Of a stretch of 64,000 nt of DNA, positions 8,647-20,952 are shown in pieces (the first letter of the stretch is position 1; the number at the start of each line of letters is the position of its first letter). The notes under the pieces are model-generated. The model was not told the DNA's origin and did no database searches. It was given only the letters and a program-made list of their open reading frames with translations. The stretch covers positions 186,001-250,000 of the forward strand of contig PUDQ02000015.1 in the NCBI GenBank assembly GCA_002964805.2. Reading direction: 5' to 3'. Position numbers and translations under genes: made by a program. This DNA is from Trametes villosa. Its lineage: Eukaryota; Basidiomycota; Agaricomycetes; Polyporales; Polyporaceae.

Positions 8647-11423
8647 ATGCAACCCTCCCAACTTGAGATCGAGCGCGAGGTAGAAGCCCTTCGCGACATC
8701 AGGCGAAGGTCCACCGCCCAGGGCGGCCCCGGCTCTCTCATCCTCGACCCCGATCTCCCCAGTGAAACGGCGCAGGCACAGGCGGCGTACTGGACGCCCC
8801 CCGACGACTCGAGTAGCAGCTCGCACGACAGCCACTCCGAGCACAGCTCTGTCGCCGCACAAGACGATCCGTTCCATCTCTTCTGGGTCCCTGCTCGCGT
8901 GCACCCAGAGCTCGCCCCCAAGGAGTTCAAGGAGTTCTTGAAGGAGCATGCGCGCGCCGACAGCGCCGCTCCCGCGCCGGGACGTTCGAACTCGGTCAGC
9001 TCCGTGAGCAGCAGCCTCGGGCGCAAGAAGTCCATGCTCAGCAGGCAATACGACCCCACCGCACATCCCGAGGCAGCGGATAGCGAAGAGCATGTACTCC
9101 CCCTGCGACGGAACCGGACGAGCATTTATGCCAACGTGCCGCAGCTAACCATCGGCGATCTGCAAAAGCTGGAGGAGCTGGCGGAGGAGGCGTCCATGAG
9201 CGATGATCCCTCGAGATTGCGGAGCGTTCTGCGGCGGAGCCTTAGCCTGAACATCGCACCCTCCGGTACGTCTTCAGTTGTACATACCTGGTTCGCGGGG
9301 CGGGCGGCGTTAACGCCGTCATAGTCATCGACCAAATGGACGATCTACGGGATCCTGGGGATGACGTCGACGCCCCCATCATCGTGCCGCCACCCAACCA
9401 GATCTTGAAGCGTACTGCACGAACAAAGATTCGCAAGGCGGGGACTGGAGAAGGTGCACATCGCTTCACGACCACTCGCAGTCGGCGAAAGTCGCTCGTC
9501 GGGCGGGCCGCCACCCTGGAACCCCGGTCCTCCAGCGATCTGTCATCGAGCGATCATGGAGATGTCGATGCAATTCGGCGCGTCAGTCGGCCCACAGACG
9601 GTATTCCAGAAGTGCCGCCACTACCACGGCCAGAGTCGTACAGCGTCGAGGCGGCTATATACGACGCATACATTCAAGAGGCAGGCGAGCTTGAGCATAC
9701 AGTCTCGCCACCGCCGATGTCTAGGAGTCCCGAGATCGTCACAGAGCTCGTCCCCGATGATACCCCTGTCGCTCTGGAACTCGAGCCCGAGCCTGGCGTC
9801 CCCATTCTCTACCATCCTCAGCCGCAATGCGCTCTCGCCCCTCCCACGCCTGAGGCACCGATCCCGCAACGCACCCCTTCTCCTTCTACGCCCGACCTCA
9901 CGACGTCGCCCACCACGTCCGAGAATCAGCACGGGTCCCGCCCTCCACTCCAAAGTGGGTCATTATACCACCCACCCCCCTCGCCGAGTCCTTCGGAGCG
10001 GTCAGAGCGGTCAGAGCACCGACGCGACAAGGACAAGAAAGGGCTGTTCGGGAAGTGGGGCGGCGACAAGGGCAGCAAGAAGCACAAGGAGAAGGAGCAC
10101 CGCGAGCGCGAAAAGGAGAAGGAGAAAGAGAAGGAGAAGGAGAAGGAGAAGGAGGGTGGCTTTTTCGGGTCGCTCTTCGGCTCGAAGAAGAAGCAGGAGG
10201 AGCCGCAGTCGGTCGCCAACAACACCGCCGGCCGGGAGACTGCTGCAGCTCTCCTAGGTGCCTCCAAGTCCTCCAAGAGCTACATCCCTCCCCCATCGCC
10301 TCAGCTCGGCATGTATGCGCGGTACCCGATCCACGTCGAGCGCGCCATCTACCGCCTCAGCCACATCAAGCTCGCGAACCCCAGGCGGCCTCTCTACGAG
10401 CAGGTGCTTATCAGCAACCTCATGTTCTGGTACCTCGGCGTCATCAACAAGACCCAGGCCCAGGGTCAGGCCCCGGGACAAGGCCAGAACGGTGCTGCTG
10501 CCGGCGCGTCGCAGCCCCCTGCTGGTGCGCCTGCCGGGCCCTCCCCCGCGGAGAAAGAGCGGGCAGAGCGCGAGAAGAAGGAGCAGGAGGAGAGGGAGCG
10601 TGCGGAGCGCGAGCGCGAGAAGGCGGAAAAGAAGGAGAGCCAAAAGCGCGGGAGCCTCACGAAGCCGGCGGCGAGCGGTGCGCCCGGGTCGAGCGTGCGG
10701 AGGGCAGAGACGCCGGTAAGAGGCCCGCAGTACGAGATGCAGCACCGTGCGATGGAGCAGGGATACGGTGGGTACGGCCAACCGCCAGGCGGGGGACCGC
10801 CGCCCGCGCGAACGTCGTCTGCGCCTCCGCCGCCGATGCAGCTACCTCCTCGGTCGCCGTCACAGTCGTCGCAGTACTCGGTGCAGCTCGTCCAGCCGCA
10901 GCCTCGGCCTGCTAACTCACCAGGGTCCGCAAACAACCAATTCTACGCGGTCGGGGAGCCGTCGACGCTGACGGCGCAGCAATACCCCGTCGTTGTCACT
11001 GGTGCGCCCCAATTACCCGCAGGCGCTATGCCCCCGGTCGCCGTTGAGCAGACATGGATAGCGAACTCGGGCTCGCCGACGTTGCTGAACCACCCCTCGA
11101 CCTCTCCTCCGCCACGATCAGGCTCGCCACCAACGTCGCCGTCGTCCCCAAACTCGCGGCGGCCACGATCGCCACCATCAGCTAACCGCTACACGCCAGC
11201 GCAGGAGAAGCAGCCTTACAGCGGGGTAGGAGCCGGTGGTGGCGCGAGGCTCGCGGGGCGGTCTTTGTCCGCGACAGCGGCGCCGTCGCAGCCAATGGCT
11301 CCGATGAACGGCAAGGTGAAGAAGGTTATGAGCGCACACGCCGTGCCTCCACGACAGCCGAGCGAGGACGAGGACTTGCCGCTCGCCGTGTATCAGCAGC
11401 AGCAGCGGAGAAAGGAGTTTTGA
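8647..11423 (+). CDS. Zds1/Zds2-like protein (PP2A-Cdc55 regulator family)
   Basis: Two exons, 8647-9265 and 9325-11423, are joined by a 59-bp intron (gtacgt...catag) and give about 905 residues. Most of the protein is Ser/Pro-rich and probably disordered. Near residue 470 is a Lys/Glu tract (repeated KE). At about residues 527-585 lies the conserved segment that includes ARYPIHVERAIYRLSHIK and LYEQVLISNLMFWYLGVI, which matches the Zds C-terminal domain (activator of mitotic machinery/Cdc14 activation). In yeast, Zds1 and Zds2 bind PP2A-Cdc55 and control mitotic entry, Cdc14 release and polarity. That role is inferred here from the domain alone. Oddly, about 320 further residues of low-complexity sequence follow the domain, which in yeast sits at the end. 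The ATG at 8647 is the first that opens a clean frame into the conserved N-terminal EREVEALRDIRRRS. Confidence 0.88.
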
Positions 11424-12811
11424 GCGATCGGACGCTGTCTTCCCCCTTTTGTTGTGTATCGCTCGTTTTGCCCCTACTCGCCCGCTCGCGCTTTCGTTCC
11501 TTCCAGAGTCGACCCCCATCTAGACGTTCGTGCATTACGTAGTAATCGTCGTGGCTCCCTTCTTACCTTCGCACCATGCACTCTCCCATCTACACGACCG
11601 TCCATCACGCCATCCATCCACTCGCTCCCTCCATCCCATCCATCATAGCATTTGTCCCCCCACCCGCATGCATCAGTTTTGTTCTGCCTGATTCCGGACA
11701 CTCACTATACTTCCGACGACCCAATGACACACATATCTCGACGACCCCGCCAGTCAGCCGCTCCCTCGTCTCCTCCCGAACCCTGTCTCCTGCGCGTGCC
11801 CTTTGTTTTGCCTCCAGGACTCTTAGGATACTGCTATCACTCCCCCGACCTCCACACGGGCTCTACACCTTTGATTCTGTTGAGTAGCCCGGCAGTGTTC
11901 GTTCGGCGTCGAACTCTTGGTGGCATGCGACTGCTTCTCGCGTTGCAACGGCAGCTCCGGGCTTCATAGCTTTCTTGTGTGTGTCTGTACAATGTATAAT
12001 GGCCAGCAGGCTTCTCGTTTGTCCCACAACCTATCATAGACTACTGTACTCCCACTTTCAAAACATAGGCCGGTGCGCATGCTCCGCCGATATTCTCCTC
12101 GATAGCCTTCGGCGTCGCGTCACGATGTGACACGGTGGCTGACTGTCACGGCGTTGAGTCGGGGAATATTGGCTTGGCGTTGCGGCTTCGAGCTCTTACT
12201 CAACCAACATCGTCCCCAGACAAATCTACCCGTCCCTGGATGCTCTATTGGTGTCGTAAAAGCAGCGGGCGTGCCTACTGTGACCAGCGCTGACTCCTCA
12301 AACAAATTGAGCCGCGGCCCGCTTGCGCGCTTCTCCGAAGTCGACGAGCACTGGCAGAAGGTGCTCCAACCTGCACTTATATTCGTGCTGTTCTGATCAG
12401 CGCAGTTTGAGGAAGGTAATTCACAGCTTGCTTATATCTTGCAGACACCTTCGGAGGCGGTGCGACATTGTGCGCCCGCGGGAGGCGATTGCGCGAAATG
12501 TTGATCAAGGATGACATGCGTACTCAAGTCTTGCCTGTTCGTCGAGTCATATTGTGGTTCGGTATGTGTGGGTTTGACTGCATACAGTGTCTCACTAACA
12601 CCTCATTTGCAAAGTATATAGCAGCATTATTTGAAAGAGGCCGGATTATAGCTAATGCAATCGGCTTCGCGAAGGACAATCGACACCCTGGGTGTTTCAG
12701 CTCACGTCGGTGAGCACTGATCTAGACTATATACCCCCACTTTCTCACTAAACGATCCAGCCCCTGCTCAGCCGGTGTGGGAGTGCGGCGGCGCTATTTG
12801 CGAAATCGCGG

Positions 12812-12817
12812 CTTATC
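12812..12817 (-). promoter_or_regulatory. GATA-type site (CTTATC) upstream of nitrate reductase
   Basis: CTTATC is the reverse complement of GATAAG, the core bound by AreA/Nit2 nitrogen regulators in fungi. It lies about 410 bp upstream of the nitrate reductase start. A six-base match can occur by chance, so the assignment rests on position only. Confidence 0.3.
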
Positions 12818-13040
12818 GCTGGTGTAACCCGCGATACGGCGAACACCACACTCTCCCGAACCTCTGCTGCTGCGAGGGCCTTACGAGAGGATGCTCTATC
12901 TTCGGACATTTTGCACACGATGGGCTAGCGAGAACCCGCTTCTCATGCGCGACACACCACCGAAGGCAGGCAGAAGCTTACACGTCTGCCTAGGGCTGTC
13001 CTTACCGAGCAAGATTAGGACGAAGACACATACACACCGA

Positions 13041-13046
13041 GATAAG
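13041..13046 (+). promoter_or_regulatory. GATAAG site upstream of nitrate reductase
   Basis: GATAAG lies 180 bp before the predicted start. Together with the inverted copy at 12812 it is compatible with AreA/Nit2-type nitrogen control, which is well established for nitrate reductase genes in ascomycetes. Confidence 0.35.
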
Positions 13047-13225
13047 CCCTCGCAGCTGCTATGGCGGCGTAGACGCGTCCCTCCCCGTCGGACTGGTGAC
13101 TCGGCGCACCCCGCTTTGATCCCACGGGACGCTTCCGCTAGCCGCAGGGATATTCATGGTCGGGACGATGCAGAGGGCGCAGAATACAAAGCGGATGGCC
13201 GCAATCGTCTCCCGGTCCAGCCAAC

Positions 13226-16200
13226 ATGCTAATGCACGCCTCCCCTGCAGCAGACCTCTCTCTCGATGTTTATAAACACAGTCTTTCTACCAGCCTTCCG
13301 GACGATATTGTGGAACACAGGAAGGCCGATAGTGGAAAGGCCTACAGCGAGGCGAGCCCACATTGGCGCGACCGCCTTGTCTGTCCCAACGACCTAGTCA
13401 CTGTGCGAGATGTCAAAAAGTCCTCCCCCAAGTAAGTGCTTACCTCCCGGCGTGTCGCGTGAGCGTCCTTCAATAACAATTTTGGCAGCTTCAAAGCCCA
13501 GAACCCGAGGGTGAGTGCCTTTCCTCCATGTTTCATCTTGACCGTAGCTCATGAGTTCGCAGTACCACGATTACGCCCGCTATGTCCTCCCTGTCAGCGA
13601 GACGGATATCAAGGAACAGACGTGGAGAGACGGAGATGCAGCTGCGAGTAACCCTCCCTCTCCGTCTTCGCCTGGTGGATCCTCCGTCACTTCTGGCACT
13701 ACGTTGGCCTCCCCGGTAGGCTCCCCGGGCGAGGCGGAACAAGATGCCCCGATCGATCCCGCACCGCTGGACAAGCAGCAGCGACACCTCAACGAAATTC
13801 TAGAAGAGTTCCGCACAATCAAGTCGTTCACTCACAACCCCGGCGTGCCGAAGAGCGAGCTCAAGCTCCTGGACGGTGATGCCCTCGATCAGCTGGAGAG
13901 TCGGCTCAGCCTGGATGATCAGTGAGCACGAGTGTCCGAGTAACCTCTTTCATTTCCGCGGCTGAAGCGCATGATAGGGACACACCGGACTCTTGGATTC
14001 CGCGCTCCGAGGACCTGCGCCGCCTCACGGGAAAACACCCGCTCAATGCTGAACCCGACCTCTTGAAGCTGTACGAAGCAGGCATGATCACCCCAACTAA
14101 GTGCGCCTACGCCAAGCTCTTGCCTCCGCCTTCCTCTTCTGATCTCTCCGCCTAGACTTCACTTTGTTCGCAACCATGCGGCTGTCCCACAGCTGAGCTG
14201 GGAGACGCATACAGTCTCCGTCTACTCCGACCCGCCTGACCTGTTGTCAAAGCCGAGAGCGTGGTCAATGGACGAACTCACGTCGGGCGAGTTCAGGGTC
14301 ATGGAAATACCTGTTACTCTGGGGTGCGATGGCAGTACGTGCTCGTGTTCTGACGCGTGGGCAACAGTAGTGACTCCGATGACAGATCGTCGAAGAGAGG
14401 TTAACATGGTCAAGCGAACCGTCGGGTTTAACTGGACAGCGTCGGGCGTGTCGACCGCTCTGTGGCGCGGCGTCCCGGTACGCGACGTTCTATTAGCATG
14501 CGGCCTTCGGGATCCTCCCGCGGGAGAACGCTGGTATGTTTTCTGCCACACCAACTATTTCTGCAAGCTCCGTTTGACTCATGAAGTGCTGAAAATAGGT
14601 ACTTGAACTTCGAAGGCGCGGACGAACCGTCCTCGGGGCGCTATGCGACTTCGATACCGCTCAGTCATGCCATGGATCCCACCAACGACGTGATGCTCGC
14701 GTTTGGCATGAATGGTCGTGTGCTTCACCCCGACCATGGCTATGTGCGTTTCGCGAGTGTCATAGTACCCCTAATATTGCTCACTGACGGTGCGCTTTAT
14801 ATAGCCGCTACGTGTGATTATTCCCGTACGCATGGTATACATTTAGATGGTCTATTTCCGTCGACATTGAACCTATCTACCAGGGATACGTAGGCGGCCG
14901 CCAAATCAAGTGGCTTTCCAAGGTGCGTACGCCGGGTGCACGGCACACGTCGACGTACTGATGTCTCTAATGCCGTATTCGTAGATGTGGGTCTCAAAGG
15001 GCCCTAATCAATCGCATTATCGTCGGTGTTTCTTACGCCAGTCAAAGTCTTGGTCTTGACTCAACACTGCACGTCTTTAGACATATGGGACAACAAGGTG
15101 GTACCATCGTTCATTGACTCCAAGTCTCATCCGCTTGCGAAGGCATATTTTGGCGATGAGAGCACGGCGTGCTGGGAGCAGGTACGGCACGCTTCTATAA
15201 CCTCGCGATAGCCCTATGCCAAAATGTTTACCCCGATTCGTTGCAGATATTACAGTCGATCATCTGCAGGCCGGCACATGGCGAGACCATACATATTTCG
15301 AGCGAGGACGCCTTCGGTGACACATACACAATCCAAGGCTTCGCGTTCAACGGTGGCGGCGACCGCATCGAGCGTGTTGAGCTCAGCCTCGATGGTGGGA
15401 AGACATGGCGCTGGTGTTTCCGTCACTTCTTAGGATCACCGTTGAGGTATGGATCCTTCTTCTTCTACGGCTCGTCGCTCAGAGCGCTATTGACGGATGT
15501 TCACTCAGACACGGCACGAAGTACTGGGCCTGGCTATTCTGGTACTAAACCTTCGTCTACGAGGAACCCGTGCTCGTTGTGCTGACATTGTTTTACCCAG
15601 GTCCTGCGACGTCAAGGTGAAGGAGCTCGTGGAGGCGTTTGAGATCATCGTACGTGCGCAGGATAACAAGAAGATGTACCAGCCAGAGAACATCACATGG
15701 TACGTGCCTCCCGTCCATACATCAACGCGCCTGGAGTCTCATAGTACTGTTTGGTAGGAACCTGACAGTGAGTTTGGGTGGCGATCTTCACACATTGACT
15801 AACTAAAACGGATTGCATCACGCAGGGCATGATGAAGTACGTTGGCGGTATTGGTGTCAATAGCACGATCGACACTCACAGTATCGCGCTGACAGTAACT
15901 CTTGGTATCGAGTTCGTCCCAACGTCACTTGCGACCCTCAGACATCGATTCGCACGGTTCGCTTCCAGCATCCTGTCGCTCCCTTGGACAAGGACGGCGG
16001 CTGGATGGTCTCCACGGAACCTAAAGGACCCGAGAGAGACGAGACGACGCATACGCTCCCGACGTTCTCGTTGGAGGAAATTGCGAAGCACGACAAGATG
16101 GTACCACGGTCAGACAGGTCGTTATTTTGTCCTTACTAAACCACTTGACCTTCAGGACGACGCCTGGCTCATCCTGGACAACAAGGTATACGACGTTACC

Positions 16201-17767
16201 TCAACGCTTTCGTGGCATCCTGGTACGGAGCGTCTATATGCCAGAATGCCACGGACTTCACGTTCAACGCCTCGCACTATTATTCAGGCGGACCTAGGTC
16301 AATTCTCATGTACGCCGGCAAGGCTTCGATTGAGCCGTCCATAGAGGTAAATGTCTCACATGCTACCCTGAGATATGATATACTGACATGATACACCCCG
16401 TACCAGTACAAGAATATTCATGACAACTGTAAGCACTTGGCCGGCGATCTCGACTCTCCTGAGCGCCGATATAACTGCTGACTTCTACAGTCGCGCACGG
16501 GAAGAGAGACGAATGTCTCATCGGAGTGCTGTTGGCCGAAGGCATCAAGGTCATGGAAGAAGACGCTGAACGAGCGGCGAGGGAGCTGCGTGAGCTCAAG
16601 AAATCTCGCAAGGGGCTTGCACTGCAGCCTGACGTTTTCACCGCTGCCAAGCTGGTGAAGCGCGCGGACATCTCGGTTGATTCTAGGTACGAGCCCCAAA
16701 CCGTCTCATGCTCATCGCGCTCAGTCGTTCATCAGACTGTACACATTCGAGCTGCCTCGCAAACCCGACGGTACTCCCGGCGCACTCGGTCTCCCTGTTG
16801 GGCAGCATGTCCAGATCGCGCTGCACTTCAAGGACCAGGCTGTCTTGCGCAGCTACACGCCCGTCCGACCCGTACTCCCTGCGGAGGACGACGGGACGTT
16901 TGATCTGCTCGTGAAGACGTACCTCCCCGCGGAGGGAACACCATTCTCGCCCGGGGGCACCATCTCGAACTACCTGGACTGCATGGTGGAAGGTGGGCTC
17001 CCCTGTCCTGCTCGCGCGAGACTAGTATTGAGATTTGGTAAAGGCGAGGAGATCGACATCCGGGGACCATCAGGCGGCATTCGCTACGCAGGATGTGGTA
17101 GATTTGAGATTCAGGGAAAGAGTTATCCCTTCAACAAGGTGCATCAGCCGTACCAGCTATCTCGCAGCTTGCAACATCTAACCTAACCGTTCTCAAACCT
17201 CAGATCAACCTCGTCGCCGGCGGGAGTGGTCTTACTCCTCACTGGCAGCTCATCTACGCTATCCTATCGGACCCACGAGACGAGACCCTCATTTCCTTAC
17301 TCGACTGGTTCGTCGGACCCTATTTCGGGGCTAACATACATATATTCTGTCGCAGTGCGCTGACATGATGTTCTGTAGTAACAAGACCTACGACGACATC
17401 TGGATGCGGGATACCTTGCAGCGGTATTCCCAGGAGCATCCGACGCGGTTCAAGCTGTGGCATGTCCTCACAAGCCCGCCCAAGGACTGGCAGGTGAGTG
17501 CCGCGTTATTCCGCCCGTGCTCAGCGAGTGAGACGGGGGTGCTTGCAGTATTCCAGCGGGAGAGTCAAGAAGAGTATGCTGTACGTCGTCCTCGTGCTGG
17601 TGTCGCGAGGATACGGCTGAAATCACTCTAGGGAGCAACATCTCTACCCATCTGGGGAGGGCATTGCGACGTTCGTCTGCGGCCCGACGGGCTTGATCGA
17701 CGAAGTGGTGCTGCCAGCTTTGACGGAAATGGGCTTCAAGGAGGGCGTATCGGCGTTCGAGTTCTGA
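13226..17767 (+). CDS. Assimilatory nitrate reductase [NAD(P)H]
   Basis: About 27 short exons can be joined without a stop to give roughly 1,000 residues. The enzyme reduces nitrate to nitrite in the cytosol. The order is: an N-terminal extension; the Mo-molybdopterin domain with PVTLGCDGNRRREVNMVKR, whose Cys is the Mo ligand; the dimerisation domain around NNSWYRVRPNV; a cytochrome b5 domain with LSWHPGG and the second haem His in YKNIHDNF; the FAD domain with RSYTPV; and the NAD(P)H domain with NLVAGGSGLTPHW and FVCGPTGL, ending at GVSAFEF. Several codons are split by introns (for example Asn of GNRRR by 14333-14385) and all splice in phase. The ATG at 13226 opens the most upstream in-phase exon. 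Nitrite reductase and nitrate transporter genes, often clustered with this gene in fungi, are absent from both sides. Possible GATA sites lie upstream. Confidence 0.95.
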
Positions 17768-17982
17768 GGCGTGGTTTTGCGGACGTGATGCGCGGGTTTT
17801 GTTGTAGGTTAGTTCGTCTGCATGGTTTGGGGAAGGCTTCTGTTATATTGTCCAAGGGGGTTATGGGCAACGTCAGCGATATGGGATGGGGTCACAATAT
17901 GCACTCTTGACTAGCGCCGACATAGGGCTCCGGCCCCAGCTTCCGCACGTAGGACGCCGTAGCCATTGATCTCACATCGAAC

Positions 17983-20371
17983 TCATTCCAGCAGCGACGA
18001 CTCGTCCACGTTCAGAATGACCCATGTGAAGAAACGAATTGCCTCGATGAAGCCCTCAGCACGAAGAGCTGTCAGAGTACATCAGTCATCCACAGCACTT
18101 ATAACATAGTAAGAAGTAGCGCACCTTCGTTGATGGTATGCGCGCCGTTGAAGTGGTCTCCGGAGTTGATGTGCCCGTAACGGAAGATGTGCTTGGTCAA
18201 CTTCCAGTAATGCTTCGTGTCTGCAATATTTTGAGCAAGCAGTCCAGTCAGAGGAGGATACAGCGTACCTGTGTTCCCGGTCGACATTCCCGGAGCAATG
18301 AAGGTCTTCTTGTCGTACCCCGTCCGGTTGGATGCCCCGAGTACGCCAATGATCGTACCCGACAGCAGCTGGAACGGCCCGCTCTCTCCTAACGGCGTAA
18401 CCGGCGCAGGCTCCAACGCCGTCCCAAACGCATCCGAAATGCTCAACAGCCCACTACTCCCCTCCACCTCCGTCTTCTCCCCAAACGCGTCCAGCTCCAG
18501 CCCAAAGCGCTCCGCCACGGGCGCGACGACACGTGCGATGCGCTCCTTGAGCGCCCCAACCGAGCTGTGCACGTCGATGCGGTGGTTCACGATCGCCTCC
18601 GCGCGCTCCGGCAGCGCGTTCGTCTTCACGCCGCCGCGCACGATGTCCGCGGCCTGCGTCGTGCCCGCGAGCGCGCCGAAGCGGCGGTCCGTCCGCGCGA
18701 GCTCCGCCTCGAGCGCGCGGAGTGCCGACTCGGAGTGCCGCGCGCGCGAGATGAGCTTGCGCAGGCGTGAGGGGAGCGCGGGGTCGTGTTCGGCCTGGCA
18801 TTGGAGGAGGGAGTAGTAGATGCCGGAGCGGTTGAGGTGCGGGACGTGCGGGTTCTCCTCGAGGTGCTTGATGACGGCGGCGAGCATGCCGATGCTCTGG
18901 GGGGTACATTGGTAAGAGGATTTCAGGGGGACGGGTCAAGCGTTGGGGACTCACGGTGTGTTCGGGCGGGACACTGGAGTGCCCGCCTGGTGCGGAGATC
19001 TGGAAGCGGACGTCGAACTTGCCCTTCTCGGCTACGCCGGGAGAGGACATAATAACGTCCTCGCCTACTTGGTACCCACCTGCCGCGTGATCCTCAGCAT
19101 ATGAAGCCGACCCACTGAAACCCAATGCAACATACCTCCTTCGTCAATGAGGATAGAGAACGCATACTCGCCGTACGCCTTCAGCAAGAAGTCGCGAATA
19201 GCGGTGGCTCCCTGGTTACATCATGAGCGAGATGACTGTCAGGGCGAGATGGGGGTGATCGTACCGAGATACCGCCACGCTCCTCGTCTATGCCATATGC
19301 TAGTACAATGGAGCGGGTCGGTTTGAACCCGATACGCAGCAATTCCTCCACGGCCGTCCTACGGGTTCTCAGTGTTCGCGCTCGTAAGATAGAACGGATA
19401 TACCCACAGAGTACCGACCAAACCGGGCTTGTCGTCGCAACTGCCTCGGCCCCAAATATATTCACCTAGGGTGTCGTTCAGCGTGAAGCCGGAGAAGTCA
19501 ATAGGGTGATGCTTCACCGTCATAATACCCAGAGAAGGGTGGGTGATGCCACGAATCAAGTGTGAGCGGCTCAACCGGCACAACATCTACGGGCGGAGTA
19601 TAAGCGACACAATACTGCATGTCAGTACCCCAACGAACCTTGGTGGGCGGTCAAGAGGGCTGGCTTCAACGAGGCGTCGCTGCCCTGCCAATGATACACC
19701 AAGGCGTACTTGTTGACATGAGTCTTCCCGAGGTGCTTATGTCTATCGGCAGATATATCAGCTCGTCTACATTTCCACAGACTGTATGCGTGCAGTACGC
19801 ACACCAACGGGAATCGCTGCTCGAGATACACATGCAAGTCTGCGAAGATCTCCCACCGCTCGTCTTGCCCAGGTGGCGCAAGATCATCATACGCGATGGT
19901 CCTTCGTAAACAAGATTTGTGAGCTCGATGAGACTTTCATAGCGTTATATGCCCAACGTACGGGACTCTGACGGCGCCTCCGAGGGACTCGTATGCCTTG
20001 AGCTTGAACGCGTCTGTGGCGTACTCGGCCTCCAAGTTGTCCAGGAACGCGCCGTTCTTCTGCGGGACGACTGGCTTGGCTTGAGGGCACACTTCCTTCC
20101 CCTGCGCGTGAACTGAAGACGCAAGAACGCCTTCCAACCGAGCGCGAGCTGCTGAGCCGCACGCTCTGAGATGAGGGCTGCTTCCAGACAGGTAGAACAG
20201 AGCGAGTCCTAGCGCAGAGCAAACAGTAACAATCAGGTATTTCCTAGTGTTAAATCGGCGTTCGTTTTGCTTCACGCCGGTGAAAGTCGACCTGGAGTCG
20301 GTCTTCTCGTCAACGAGTGGATCGTCACCTAGCCCGGCGAAGGGGGTTAGATGGCTTGCTTGCTCCGGCAT
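17983..20371 (-). CDS. CPS1: Carboxypeptidase S-type M20 metallopeptidase, membrane-anchored
   Basis: Eleven or so exons join in phase. The N-terminus has one hydrophobic helix (about residues 45-62, YLIVTVCSALGLALFYLS) after a hydrophilic tail, fitting a type II anchor delivered to the vacuole like yeast Cps1. The M20 signatures follow in order: LLTAHQDVVPV with metal-binding His and Asp, WGRGSCDDK, GIDEERGG with the catalytic and metal-binding Glu pair, APGGHSSVPPEH and STGNTDTKHYW. The protein ends FFTWVILN...SSLLE with TGA at 17983-17985. The family releases C-terminal residues from small peptides, supplying nitrogen. It is divergently arranged with the mS29 gene over a 580-bp gap. No damage was seen. 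Confidence 0.93.
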
Positions 20372-20952
20372 CTTGCTTTGCTTGAAACTCTCGTACGTCG
20401 CGAGGCAGTGCCCGGGAGCTCGACTATTCGCGAGGTCCTGGTGGTTGGAGTGTAAGAGAGCTCGCAGAAGAAGGTAGTCATGAGATGACGATATATATGC
20501 TTCGAAATCGTCTTATCAAGGAAAGGCATTCCCTCGCGCACACTTATCCGCATCATTCTGCCCCATATACCGCGCTCCCTGGCATCTCTAGCAAGTTATT
20601 TCTCTGGTTTTTCGCCACGTCGAGAGTGGGAGAGTCCTGCTAGCCAGGGAGTACGAGGAGCAGGAGGGCGAAGACCACAACTCGAAGCGCGGCAAACAAC
20701 TCCAAGAGTACTGCCGGCGGCTCGGTCCGATTGTCCGCGTGATTCCCGGTCACCGCGCGACAGTGACGAAGTCACACTTTCGCAAATTCGTCCAGCGCAA
20801 ATAGACGCCCGCGCCGTTACACCCGGCACACTCGACTCGGACGCGGTTGCGGAGGCTCGACTGCAGCGCCTCGCTTCGCACTCACTCGGCTCACCTTCTC
20901 TTCTGCGTGTACTGGTCTACCTACTGCGTTCTGCGCGAATATTACCTCCAGG
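20372..20952. promoter_or_regulatory. Divergent intergenic region between CPS1 and mS29
   Basis: About 580 bases separate the two divergent start codons, so both promoters must lie here. I could not identify specific factor sites. A pyrimidine-rich stretch, typical of fungal initiation regions, precedes the mS29 ATG. Confidence 0.5.

Larger units (their letters stand above)
11424..13225. other. Intergenic: ZDS1-like 3' region and nitrate reductase promoter
   Basis: 1.8 kb without a convincing gene. The left part is pyrimidine-rich with CCAT-type repeats around 11600-11650 and is probably the ZDS1-like 3' UTR. The right part is the upstream region of nitrate reductase. Small open frames at about 12127-12713 and 12775-13232 show no family features. 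Confidence 0.45.

Noticed and set aside
10055..10915. 286-codon plus-strand frame in ZDS1-like gene
   Set aside because: Out-of-frame shadow of the Lys/Glu and Pro-rich coding sequence, Arg/Ala-rich without order.
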